From Symsagittifera roscoffensis (Eukaryota; Xenacoelomorpha; Acoela; Convolutidae): a stretch of DNA of 64,000 nucleotides. The notes beneath the pieces were generated by a model. The model was not told the DNA's origin. It made no database searches and worked only from the letters and a program-made list of their open reading frames with translations. The DNA lies in the NCBI RefSeq assembly GCF_963678635.1, contig NC_087063.1, positions 70,391,617-70,455,616 on the forward strand, written 5' to 3'. Positions within the stretch are counted from its first letter, which is position 1. Every line of letters starts with the position of its first letter. The position numbers were made by a program, and so were the translations under genes. This document shows, piece by piece, positions 12,341-24,500 of this stretch.

Positions 12341-12876
12341 TTGTTCCGACTTTCAATACGAAAGTAACGGAATATTTGTGCTCGGGGTGGGTTTTTTTTT
12401 CTTCAGACAAATTTCGACTTTTTAACTAGCCATTTTGACGGAATTTTTTTTGTATCATTCAAAAGGTATTGTTGCCCTGAGCATAAATTTGAAAAGATAT
12501 TTCACCTGTGACCATTTTTCGTAAAGTTATGGGGGTTTAAAGATTGCCAATTTGGCCAATTTGGGACAATTAACGCGCGATATATTTCGCGCTATTAACG
12601 CGTAAGCGGAGATTTAATCCGTCTTAGAATTCGTTCCAAATTGGTTGGAAGAAGCTTAGTTGCCATAATTGATTTGTTACAAGGAGCGAAATCTATCCTT
12701 TTGTACTTTATATGGCGTGTGTGGGATGATTTTTGAAAAAAAAAAATCCAAATTTTAGAAGAAAAAAAATTTCATTTTATTTTATTACATTTTATTTTTA
12801 TAGGTTAATACTGCTCCTTAAACGTTAAAAGGCAGTCAGAACATTCAGGGCTTTGCCCTGATACGAGCAGTCTTGT
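12341..12876 (+). mobile_element. TTGTTCCGAC-family 1 element, copy E
   Basis: Forward copy with the same ends and internal order as copy D, about 170 bp downstream of it. Confidence 0.75.
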
Positions 12877-15203
12877 CTTATTTTTGGATTTTTTTTTGAA
12901 AAAAAAACATTTAATACAGAGGCGAATCTGAGCTTTGCACAATAGAGCTCCAAAACTCAAACGATAATCAGCCCTAAACGAAAATTGAAAACCATGAATG
13001 AATTTTGTTGAAAAACCGTTAGACTCAATTATCAGAAGAAAAATGTTATGCAATTGCTATTGAGGTCAATTATTTTCAAAACAAAAAGAAGGATTTGGGT
13101 TTAACTTCATCCATTTTTTTCTGATAACCTATAGATGAAAACGAAAACAAAATATTACGGTCAAAAAATTAAGTACGACAATTTCTAAATGTACTTAATA
13201 ACCGTTCCTTAAATCTTGCAATCTTTAAGTCTGCATATCCAATAAAACCAATCGGGGACAAAAGCCCTATCCGCTTTAGTATAAAATCAAAAGAAAAAAA
13301 ACAAACTTCAAAAACATGAATCCCAAATTTACAAACAATTGCCACGAAAAATTTTCAGAAAATCTAAAAAACTCTGAAAGTTTTTGAAAATAACGCAAAA
13401 ATGTCAAGAACTATCAGGTATGAAGTTTATATGCAACGGTAAGAGAGCTACATCACAACAAAAAAGAAACGCCAAAGAAAATTAAAAAATGTGGAAAAAA
13501 ATTTACAAAATTTAGGGCAGAAAGAAACACATGCCAAAATCTTGTGCAAAACATGCTGCCACAATTTTTTTAAGAAAAAAAACAGTTGATTAAAAATTGC
13601 AAAAAAATTCTGGAAATTAATCAATTTTTTTGAAATATTTTTCTGACAAACTGAAACAATACGTTAAGCCAACAACTTGAAACAATTTCAAACAAGATTG
13701 CTTAAATCTAAAACACACTTAACTAATTAACTTTAAAGTTAGCTTCACACTTTTTTTAAACAAAAAAATGAGTAGACATCCATCCGAAAAAATGATAGTT
13801 TGTTTGCAAAAAAAACTTTCCAGCAAAAAAACTCCAAAAAAATTCATTTCTGAGAAAATTTTTTGGAGCCTATCAAAACCAGGAAACCCTGAACTATGAT
13901 TACCATCATGAAAAAAAACATCAAAAAACTGGGTCAAAATTTATGAAGCCGACAAAAAAAATCAACTTAAATCTGTAATTCTTTTTCAGCTGTAAATCAA
14001 TTTTCACCTTAGTCGTTGAAGATCGCTTTTTAATTACAGCAGTTAGAATTGCATCTTGAGTAGAAATAGAGATACATTAGGAGATGACCAAATTTTAGTC
14101 ATCCTGTGGACAAAGTTGTTTACGGGAAAAAAGTCTAGTACCCGATTGAAAAACCCTTAATTATCGCAATGGTAATAATATTTTCTTTCATAGAAATGTA
14201 TCAAAAACTTTCTGTTCAGCCAAATTTGCCTGAGAGAATCAATAGATTGGGTAGAAGACGCTTTTTAAATTGATTTTTTTTGAATTCTATTGTAAACATC
14301 TGTAATTTAAGCTAGATTTTAAGCGGACATTTTTGCTCAGCAGACTTGTAAATTTTGACAAAACATGGACACAATAACCAAATAATTTTTTCTCAAAGAT
14401 AAATTTCTATAACCTATCTAGCAGCAAAATGTGTCACAAAAACGTAGATTTCATATTTTTATTTTTAAGTGGCCTGTGTTTATTAGAAAAAATAGTTTTG
14501 TCAGAAAAAATTTGGCCTTAATTTTTCGTCTCGTACGCAGTTTACTCAGGAAATGAAAAAAGAGTTTCTATTTGGTCAAAATAACAAAAATCAAATATTT
14601 TTTGTACGTTGACAATACGAAGCCAAACTGTGCATTTTGCAAATTGCAAGCGGATTCTGCAGCAAGGACGCTCCTTTTGTTCTTCCCTTTTCTTTGATCT
14701 TTCCGACAAAATTTAAACATGTTTTGAGACTTGTCTCTGCAATCCAGGAACATACAGACACAAAATTGTGCGCCTATCCAGTGCACAGTTTGGCCTCGTA
14801 ATGGAAGAACAAAGCAATTAAAAGGCGAGGTGGAGCTTTGTAGCACTTGCGATACAACACGAACATAGAAAAGAAAACATAACAAGACAAAAAAATAAAA
14901 AAAATTGTTGAAAAAAACTACGCAAAATTTAATTTTTAAGTGTCTTGGTAAAGAAAACTAAAACTGGAGATACCTTTGTGTTGTTTTTAAAATTTATTAT
15001 AATTATGCAGGACGAAATATCAAAAAATTCATATATTGGACTTTGTCTAAGTATTTAGTTGTTTCTTTACTCAAATGAGTGAGAAGAGTGAAAATTTGGA
15101 GAAAAGGTTATCTTCACAAAAACATAACTTTGTTCGTTTAATTATTAAAGAAGTCGCCGCAACTGCAGGAAAAAAATTTTGTAACCTGTTCTTTTTATTT
15201 AAC
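12877..15203. other. Gene-poor AT-rich DNA
   Basis: No supported gene. Positions 14108-14180 (ACAAAGTTGTTTACGGGAAA and following) match a dispersed repeat also seen at about 26735-26810 and, weakly, at 16440-16545. A 105-codon minus-strand open frame at 14568-14885 has no recognisable domain and I do not call it. Confidence 0.4.
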
Positions 15204-15563
15204 TACACTACAATTCTTAGATGAAGTCTTTAATCGAGACACCTGATTTTGGCATCTTTCTCTGATTAAGTGGCCACGAAATTGTTTTTGAAGAAAAACT
15301 TGGATTTTGGAGAGTATTTTTGAGCTTAAGATCGTTTTTTAAAACTTTCTGATTTTTCTTATTAATTACCATTTCAAATCTGAGATGAAAGATTGATACG
15401 GTAGTTAATAGGAAAAATCAAAAAACTCTAAAAAAAATAAAGCTCAAAAAGGCTTTCCACAATCCCAGTTTTTCTTCAAATATAAGTTCGTGGCTACTTA
15501 ATCAAAGAAAGTTCCCAAAATCAGGTCTCTCGATTGAACACTTCATCTAAGAATTGTAGTGTA
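15204..15563. repeat. Fold-back: ~175 bp inverted arms, ~10 bp loop
   Basis: TACACTACAATTCTTAG at the left is mirrored by the exact reverse complement at the right, and the arms pair almost continuously to a loop of about ten bases near 15384. RNA from either strand would form one long hairpin. No ORF lies inside. Confidence 0.8.
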
Positions 15564-16790
15564 TTTTCCTAGAAGGGTCAAAAAGTTTCCAGAAAATGGT
15601 CAAAAAACCATAAACTCGACTTTTCAGAGAATCATAGCTTTTTGTGTAGAACCTTTGAGCCTAGCCACTAATGCAGAAAAAATTCATACTAACTTTTTTT
15701 CGACTGAACGCAAGAATTTAGATTTGAGCGAGTACTTTTTGAAAAAAAAATCAAATATTTTCAAAAAACGGTAAAAACAAATATCGATTTTTCGAGTTCG
15801 ATAACTTATTGTGGCAAAAAATTACAGAGTCCATTAAGCAAGGGAGATACCAACATCCCGTTATTTCCAGAGAGTTCAATTTGTCAGATTTGTGAGAGTA
15901 TTTCTCGAGAATAGTATAAAAAAATTCAAGTTCAAAAAATCAGAGTTTGACTTTTCCGAGGGTGATACCTTTTTGGGTAAAAAATGGGCATAGCCAGTTA
16001 AACAAGGGAGCTTCCCACAGTCCGTTTTATACATTGATCGCAAAATCTCAGATTTGGGAAGGTAATTTCTGAGAAAACAAAAATATGGGTCAAATATTTT
16101 CCCTAGAAGAATGCAGTGGGGTAAAAAAAAAGAGACTAGGCGATAGTACAGACAGAGGAATGTAAGAAGTCTTTTTAAAGATACCTTTTTTTTGAAAATC
16201 GACAAAAAAATTTTCGATAAAAACTAAAATTTGAATAAAATTGAAAAACCCAAACCCTTAAACTTGCATAATTCCTGATTGTATCAACAGGGATTCTAAA
16301 GAGCATGCCAAGCATGATAATTGAATTTTAATCTCGCAACGGAGTCAAACTTATAAAGAAGAAATAAAGCTGACAATCTTTAAGCATGCACCAGTTGAGC
16401 CGGAAAAAAATGATCCCCCAGGTTGCAAAAACGTTATCTTTAGTTCAACGGGAAAGGAACCTGGAAGTTCAAATTGTTGTAAGAAAAAATGTTTGCCGAA
16501 AAAAGTCTAATTCCCGATAACAAAACATTTGATCTCTTAAGTGTAAATAGCAATTTATGTCATTATGAACAGTAAAAAGCTAAAGTAAATTTAAAAGCTG
16601 TCAACTTCGCTCAGCAGACAACTTAATTTTGTTAAAAAGATGAAATTTTAAGTATTCTTATCATCAACTCTGATCAAAGTTACAAGGTGAAGCGAAACTC
16701 AGCTTAAGGAACAAAACAACACTAAATCGATGAGCTTTACGAAATTGATCTTTTGGACAGAAAATGTAGCAAAAACATATTTACACAGAA
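15564..16790. repeat. Diverged repeats derived from the fold-back arm
   Basis: Segments near 15490, 15830 and 15995 align loosely with one another (each has a TTAA-CAAGGGA/AAAGAAAG core followed by a CAATTTGTCAGATT-like stretch), so the fold-back appears to sit in an old tandem array. No gene seen. Confidence 0.4.
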
Positions 16791-17440
16791 GCGAAGCTGA
16801 GCTTCGAAAACACTAGCGAGAACACGACCAAAATCCAGCTCCAAATGAAATAAGAATAAGTTGAAATAAGCTTCGAATTACCAAATTTCGGCTACTTGTA
16901 GGATTCCAATCTGCGACCTACTGCAATCAAGAGATTTTGAGTCTCACGCAATATCCACTCAGCAATGCAAGCTTAACAACCGACAAACACTAATCATGAA
17001 TAAAGCAGCTACATGTGCTAATGAATTGGCAATGCGATTCAGCTAAAATCACACCAAATACAAATAGACTTAATTTTGCAAGTAATAGTTTGGATTAAAA
17101 CAAACTGAAGGCATCCACACTATCTTTGCATGTAACAAATTGCAAAGCACTAAGCCACAGTATGTATAAATTATGCATTTCAAAAATTGCAAGATATATG
17201 CAGATAGAATTTTTCTGAAATCGAAATTTCATTATTGTTATGTTGTTTGAAACAAGTCACTTTTTTCGGTTCATTTGATGAATTAGAAATGCATAAACTG
17301 TGTTAATTTATTACTATTCGAATGTCAAAGCACATGCTATGAAAAAGCTGGCCCAAAAGTGGCAACAAAACTTGCAACCTAGGTTGGAAAAAAAGAAGGT
17401 TCACACGAATACACTTGCTTCGAAAGCGTAAGAACGCTTA
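16791..17440. repeat. Diverged repeat block, unit A
   Basis: Recurs at about 18220-18640 with the landmarks TTTTGCATGTAATGAA, CTTCGGTTCATTTGAT and CAACNNANGTTGGAAAA in the same order. It includes a tRNA-like head at about 16880-16977. No ORF. Confidence 0.5.
16880..16977 (-). repeat. tRNA-Leu-like SINE head
   Basis: Read on the minus strand this has an A-box-like TTGCTGAGTGG, a GAGA/TCTC stem around a CTCAAAA loop (CAA anticodon position, a leucine tRNA), a longer variable region and a B-box-like GATTGGAATCC in a T-arm-like hairpin. The acceptor stem does not pair, so this is a tRNA-derived SINE or relic, not a working tRNA gene. Confidence 0.5.
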
Positions 17441-18219
17441 GTCGGTTGGTGTTTATGTATCCGAAATTATTCTGGCCTCATTTCTCCAACAAAAATATTC
17501 TAACTTTCATAATCTAGAAAACAAAAAAATGGCGAAGTTGTACTTTGCAAACGTTAACTTAAAAAATACTTTTTGTCATGTCTATACCAAAAAAGTATTC
17601 GTCACTTCTCAAATTTGAACACAGAGGCGAAGTTGCACTTCGCATACACAATCAAAAAAAATGACCGATAACGCTTCTGAATGAGTAAAATTTTGAGCCT
17701 ACAAAATTTTATAAGTGACGCACGCCAATCATGAGTCTACATAATTGCTAAGTGACGCAAGCCAATTATGACGAATAAGCAGCACCAATCAATTTAAAGA
17801 AAAAGAAATTTACCAACTAACATATGCCTCAATTTATAGAGAAGACGCATTTTAACTAATATACGAAAAAGTTCAATAAAAACATCCGACTCTGCCCAGG
17901 CTCGACCCCCCTTATTTTGCAGCTGTCTCCTTCCCTACATCTACGCTATAGATCCATGATGCCCTGAAGCTACAGTGCTATTTGTAATATAACAGTCAAT
18001 GTTATTATCCTTAGCATTAACTGTACTCAATAGCTGGATCAAAATGAACACTTTCAAAAAGAATAAATTTTTTCGCAAAAATTGCATCGCAACATTATTT
18101 GCGACTTAAGTTGGAAAAAAAATTCATACTATAACACAAGCTATGCTTGTGTAAAAATCGCAAAGGAGTATTTTCAAAAGGTTAAAAGGAAAAATCTAGC
18201 GAAATTTGCTAAATAAATG
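17441..18219. other. Gene-poor DNA with short GCGAAG...CTTCGC hairpins
   Basis: GCGAAGTTGTACTTTGC (about 17532) and GCGAAGTTGCACTTCGC (about 17627) resemble GCGAAGCTGAGCTTCG near 16791 and GCGAATCTGAGCTTTGC near 12922. No gene. Confidence 0.4.
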
Positions 18220-18640
18220 GCCTCAGTTATCTGCCAATCAAGTTTTCCAGTTGAATGACCTACACAATTGAGCCATTGACGCTTTTAGAAACCAAAAACA
18301 AGCAAGAAAGCTTAGAGCTTCAAACCGCAGAAAAAGACAAAATTTGGAAGTAATAATTTGGTATGTAAAAAGCTATAGTCAACCATACTAATTTTGCATG
18401 TAATGAAGTGGAAAATATAACGTCCAATTTCAAAACGCAAAATATTGTCGGAAAATCTTGAAACGAATTTTTATTATTTTAATGCTGTATGAAACAAATA
18501 GCTTTCTTCGGTTCATTTGATCAATAAAAATCTATCAGTAGTTTTATTTTGCTATTAATTAGCCAATTCAGCCACCTTCTAAAGGTAGCACTAATATTTG
18601 CCACTCACGTTGGAAAACAGTAGTCCTGTAGTATTTCCAC
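18220..18640. repeat. Diverged repeat block, unit B
   Basis: Second copy of the block at 16791-17440. Its left edge, read on the minus strand, also looks tRNA-derived (TGGCTCAATTG), more decayed than in unit A. Confidence 0.45.
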
Positions 18641-18908
18641 TTTTTTCTCGACACTGAAATAATATTAATCGATTTGCGACTAAACGGGTTTGAATATGAT
18701 ATATTACTCGGCCGAATATTTGTTCGCAACATTGCCTTTCAGGTATATACTGTTTTTCACGCCTTCTGCTAACTAAAAAAAAACTATGTCATGTCTGTAG
18801 CAAATTTCTCAATTTTGCATTTGGTAAAATAGGCTGTAAAAACGCTTTTTGCAAATATCATTGAATTTTTAACCTCTAAAATAATTCACAACATAAATTA
18901 ATTCAAAT

Positions 18909-21255
18909 TCAAAAGTTTGTCTCTGTTGGTTCAAAAACTATAGGTTTCAGTTTTCTGTGCAAATCACAAGAGCTTTCAAACAAATAAGGTTTCAATACAG
19001 TCGGGCACGTCTTTGAGTCGTCTCCAATTATTGCACACTGGCTGAACAAAACTTGGTTTCGGTCACTCACAATGTGTTCTAGACAGTACTTGCTTTTGGG
19101 TATTGTTCGTTTACCACATCTAAGACTACTTCTTGACGTGACGATAAACGCACATTTCGTTGCTTGTGCCTGAAAAAAATCTGAATTTCTTTTACTATTC
19201 ATAATAAGATTGGCTTTTCGTCAATAAAAACTTTCTAACAATCACTTGAGTTTACCACTAGTTGGTAATATTGTTTATCATTTTCGGTCTTACTTTTCAA
19301 ATTTCGTCATGAATACCTGTGAAAAAGTTACAAACAACTGGACGATGTGAACAGAAACTTTGATGGATAAAAACTAAAAGCTTGGAAACGGTAAAAGATT
19401 TGCTTGGAAAATAACTCTATTAAATACCTCTACTTGCCAAAAAATTCTACGCAACCTTACCTGTGATGGAAGATAACTAGAACTCGATGTGAAATCCTCG
19501 TTGGTCGAAAATATACGCTTCTTTTCGTCTTGTTTCATTTTCAACAGCGCCTCTTGTCCTTTGAACTTTCTTGCGGTTTTCAAAAAGCGCATTGACTTTC
19601 TGTACTCCACAGATTCAAGGGTTTCATTTTCGTTTGTCACTTTGCTCAGAACATTTAGCGGTTTCGGTTGAGCTGTTTCCGGGGCTTTCGACAGTTTCGC
19701 AGTTTGTTTGGCGTATTCTATGTTTGTCAAGTTGAGTTCGTATTCTAGGAACTTGAACTGCTGCTTATACAATTGTTGCAGTCTCTTCATTTTCAGACAC
19801 AAAATTCGACCGATTTCTTCCGATGTGTATATACATGCATGTCTAGGCAAATTTAATAATGTTAGAAAAAACTATTCTCTAGTTGATAATGTTAGAAAAA
19901 AATTTACTTTATAGAGTATAAAAAGACTTTATACTCTGGTTGGTTCCCATTATAGCTATAGACCCCAAAATACCAAAAATCACTGCCTAATGTGGCAACA
20001 AGTTTTTGTTGCCAGTTTGGAGGATATAAATAACAGTTCCGTGGTTTAAGAACGTCAGCTCTTCAAGAATTTAACCCCTCTTCTAAATGGTATCATTGAA
20101 TGAACTTAAAGCCGGACTTCAAACGCACCCGCTCAATAAACTGTGCAATACATCAAATTCTATAGACCTTAGTTGCAAGCCAGTAAAGAAAATTCGTTTT
20201 TCGAGCGTCTGTGATGAGTCGGGCCCGTACCAAGTAACACTAACCTCAAAGGGTCCAGTGTTCCCATGTCACGCGTATCAATATCATTCTCCACTATATC
20301 CGGCTGGAACTTAGACAGAGGCAGACTATCGAGACACTCCTCGTCTGAATCCTCCATATCTACCAGTGAGTCATCCAACGACTCGCCTCCAAAAAGCGAT
20401 GACGTCATGCCTCCGAACGGCTTCTCGTCGTCTTTGCTGTCGGGGCTGTCAATTACGACGCTGTTTTGAGTCTTACCCGCCAGTCGCTTGATGTTCCGGA
20501 CGTATTTGTCCACAATTGCTTTTGATTTCAGATGTTGCACACGAGGGCCTCGTTTCTGCGCGAGGATGAACTAAAAAAACTGACCAGTTTTTTTTAATAC
20601 CTTACCAGATGATGTTAGCAATAGTTTCCATCTGTATTAAACATCAATTATGGTTAGAAGAAACAAAACCCTCACACTTTGAAATGTATTACAACTGATT
20701 CGGAAACTGTCTCGAATTAAGCAAATCTAAGGCTTAACAACGCGAGAATCCCTTTCCCTCGACACGAAAAAAACTATTTTATTGTACCAGCTTGTAAAAC
20801 ATTTCGAAAGAAAACTATTTTACAATTGAATCTTTGGTAAAATGAACCTTAATTCTGTGCTGCCTGCAAAATTGGCGAGGCCAGTTGCCCTTGTCGCCAT
20901 TTCCTGGTGTCATAATAGATGGATTCCAGCACTGTGTGGCCGTTCTCGGAGCTACAAACGAACACCTCGCAAAGCCACTTTTGCTTTCATTACTCATTTC
21001 AGGTGGGATAATTTGCACATGCAATTCGCAGTAATCAAAAGATTTCACACATGGTCTGCGGCAAATTCTATTTTTAAATTTGCACATTTTTTCTTTCGGA
21101 ATCGAGAGCTTGAAACTTCCTTGCGACTGATTTGTAGACTTTTCAGGCTTCGTATCCGAGTTGGATGAACGAGCTTCGCTATTCTGAGACTGTTTATTCA
21201 TCATTGCGTCAAATCTTAAATATTGATTTTCATACAAAACACCAAACACATTCAA
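18909..21255 (-). CDS. KANSL2: KANSL2-like NSL-complex subunit, four exons
   Basis: KANSL2 is a scaffold subunit of the nuclear NSL histone-acetyltransferase complex built around MOF/KAT8. Exons: 21255-20824, 20570-20245, 19842-19461 and 19169-18909; all junctions follow GT-AG and phases 0, 2, 0 join in frame to 466 residues, close to the vertebrate protein. Two C3Hc3H-type zinc modules are visible: the first in exon 1 (CKFKNRICRRPC, CELH, then CSFVAP...C...CRQH), the second in exon 4 (CAFIV...RCGKR...YCLEH, QVLFSQC...CDLH). Between them, exon 3 starts with HACIYTSEEIGRILCLKMKR followed by QQLYKQQFKFL, the helical region typical of KANSL2. An acidic stretch lies in exon 2. A second in-frame Met pair at about residue 18 could be the true start. 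INO80D has a similar zinc domain, but length and the central helix favour KANSL2. It faces the EF-hand gene across a shared promoter. Confidence 0.88.
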
Positions 21256-21502
21256 ATTTTATATTTTTATTTAAGCTGTGACTATGTGAGATTATCGTAA
21301 GACATGCCAGGTGTGTGTTTTGGAGAAAAATCATTGTTCTCAAACGTAATTAAAATTGTTCTCAAACGCGATTACTTAAGATGTAATTTTTACAAGCAGC
21401 TAGCCAAATAACTATTTGAAAAAAAAAGAGTAAGAGACAGTGAATAGCCAAATCACTTGACGTCAATTATTTGCTTTGAAATGTCAACTAACTTGTGACG
21501 AA
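21256..21502. promoter_or_regulatory. Shared promoter between divergent genes
   Basis: Only 247 bp separate the starts of the KANSL2-like and EF-hand genes, so one region probably drives both. A perfect 10 bp palindrome TTGACGTCAA at 21457-21466 contains the full CRE/ATF site TGACGTCA. No TATA box is obvious. The site lies 37 bp before the EF-hand ATG, probably at or just upstream of its transcription start. Confidence 0.5.
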
Positions 21503-24500
21503 ATGGCAACTGAGGAATTACGCGACCGTATCAGAAAAGAGCACCTGATTTTCAGGTAACAATATAATAATTTCTTGTTGTTCCGACCATTGAAAACGGG
21601 GAAGAAATGTAAATTCGGGTGTTTCAGTTTTTTCAGCGCAAAATCAGGTACCACAAATAATCAACAGAATCGGCTGTGATATATCATATAAAAGCCCCTT
21701 CAGTCGTAATTAGAACGACATTAGAAAATTTTTAAAAAAGTTATCCCAGTATCGAGAAAAACAGTATTTAGGTGTTCTAATTCCATTTTTTGAAATAATG
21801 CTTTTTCAGAACGCAACCCGAGCTAGCAGACAACGACATCAAAGGCCTTGCACACATCTTCAAAGCAGTGGCAGAAGATGGAGGTCATTTTGCAGACGTG
21901 AAAAGTCTGCAGAGAGTTCTCAAACCATTGGGTGAGAAAAAACATCGTTGTAACATTTTATGCTGCGTATATAAGGCATAAGGCTTTTATGCCAAAACGA
22001 ACCCTTGGTCTAATTTGACCACCAGCACGAGTGAAAAAAAAACATATAATCTCGGCAGAGCCCAGTTTCTCTTGCACTTAAAATTGACCCATGACTAATT
22101 GCATAAATACAAGAAATCATTAGCATCGACACGCAATCAGCAACCAAATCTGGGAAGCTAACTCAAAATATAAAACAACATTGTGTTAAAAACATTGTGT
22201 TAACCTTACATAAATTAAACTAGTAGAAACTAGTTTTTGGACCATTCTCTCATCCCCTCCCTTTTCCTCTTAAATAAAACGATATTTAACAAGGATAGCC
22301 GGTTACAGTGCAAGTAGCCGGTTCCTGTAGTTTTTCTGCTTGGTGTGATTGAAAGATCTGACGTAAAAAATAATTTAGGCATATTAGACAGTCATAGTGT
22401 TATAGGCAAATTGGACAAAAAAAATTCAGAAAAATGCCTAGAAAAACTACCTTAACTTGGTCAAAAACTAAGATCTCACAGCTCAAATAAAGTTTAAGTA
22501 AGCTATTGTAAGCATACACTGTCACCTTATCAACTCGAAATTAGCTCAAAAACCAAATTTTTGAACCGGTTTTTCTCGACACTGCTAAAAAAAATTCAAA
22601 ATTTTTTATTGTCGTTCAAATCACGACTGAAAGGGCTTTAATATGATATATCACTCGGCCCATTACGATCATTATTTGTGGTACATGATTTTGCGTGAAA
22701 CACAAGGAAAAAAAACTAAAACACACCCGTTCCTCCCCAATTTCAATGGCCGTAATGGGCATTAGCCTAATTGTTGTGATAAACCTATTAAATATATTTC
22801 TTTGTTCAAATTTACCGCTTGTGTGTTTTCATATCATATGCGCGCTGGGCTTTCCTCTTCTGGTTATCTTACTAAATCTCGCCGTCCCAGCCGTCAAACC
22901 CTTGTCCAGAACTAATAGAAACCACCAGGAAAATATACACCGAAGTGGTCCACTGGAAACCGGTCTTTATGATCTTGTCAAAAAATAAAGTTGGTTATAA
23001 CTTTATTGAAACCCTCAATAAAACTTTGAACAGCCTAATAGAAAACAACGAAAATACCTTCGCAATGCACGCAGCAATGATTTTTCCACACTTATTACTG
23101 TGCAAAACAAAGTCCGAAATTGATGGATCTTTATCCAAAACAATAGCAAGGCGACTTAAGCAATGGCAAGACGGAGACCTGGATGGACTATATAACGAAG
23201 GAAAGGCGCTGCAAATGCGCTTGTTGAAAGGAAGTAGAAGAAAAATTGAAACTGAAGCACAACAGTTCAACAAACTAATGAACACTGGAGAATATCAAGC
23301 GCAATTGCAAAACTAACAGACACATCTAAAGGCGTTCTTTCGCTCGACGAGATTGTCAAAGGTAAGACAGTTGAACAGACTCTCATAGAGAAACACCCAC
23401 CATCTGAACCAATTAATGAGAACTATATTACACCAGTCTCAAACGAAACAATTCCTTTCCATCCATCGATATTTGATCAGATAAACGGTCAACATATCAA
23501 GAAGGCAGCCATGAGAACGCACGGATCGCATGGACCATCTGGCCTCGATGCGAATGAATGGAGACGTATTCTAACACACTTCGGGCAACAATCAGTTGAA
23601 ATTTCAAAAACAATTGCTAAAATTGCCAAAAAATTGGCCACAGAAGAACTAAATCCAGAACTAATGGAACCATATAACGCATGCAGATTAATACCCTTAG
23701 ATAAGAATCCAGGGGTAAGACCCATAGGCATAGGAGAAGTTATGCGTAGGATAATAGGGCGAACAATAACTAAATGCCTAAAAAACGAACTCATGTCGCT
23801 CGGTTCAAACTACCAACTCTGCCTTAGGACAAAAATGTGGCATTGAATATGCGATCCACACGCTAAGCGATCAATACAGCAAAACTTCCGCCGATGCTGT
23901 TTTACTGATAGATGCCGAAAACGCTTTCAACTCGCTGAACCGAAAGCTGGCATTAAAAAACATCGAAAATACCTGCCCTTCCCTTTTAACAGCGATTAAG
24001 AACTCCTACTCCAATCCATCTAAACTATTCGTTAACAAAAAACAATCTACTCTCAAGAAGGGACAACCCAGGGGGATCTACTAGCAATGGCCATGTACGG
24101 TCTAGCCATAATACCCCTCATAAAACTCTTATCAGTAGACGATGTAACCCAGAAATGGTACGCAGACGACGGAAACGCAGTCGGTAAATTAAGCAATCTA
24201 CGAACCGTCCTCGATAAAATTGTATCACTGGGTAAATTTTTCGGCTACCACGTGAAAGCATCCAAATGCCAACTCATTGTCAAAGATGAAAAACTCGGTG
24301 AAGCTCAGAAAATTTTCGCAAATACAGGAATCACTATAAAGGCAGGAGCCCGAGTGCTTGGTTCAGTTATAGGAACAGAATCTGAATGTAAAAAGTTCCT
24401 CGAATTTCAACAGAATGAGCAAATCAAAACTTTGAAAAAACTAACCAAAATTGCTAAAACCTCCCCTCAAAACGTTTATGCCTGCTATACTAAAGGAGTT

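Noticed and set aside
14568-14885. 105-codon minus-strand frame, Cys-rich
   Set aside because: No recognisable family; surrounding DNA is repeat-derived and the frame is within chance length.
15876-16205. 109-codon minus-strand frame
   Set aside because: Reads through the diverged repeat array; biased composition only.
20087-20540. Plus-strand frames over KANSL2 exon 2
   Set aside because: Antisense shadows of the coding exon; splice phases support the minus strand.
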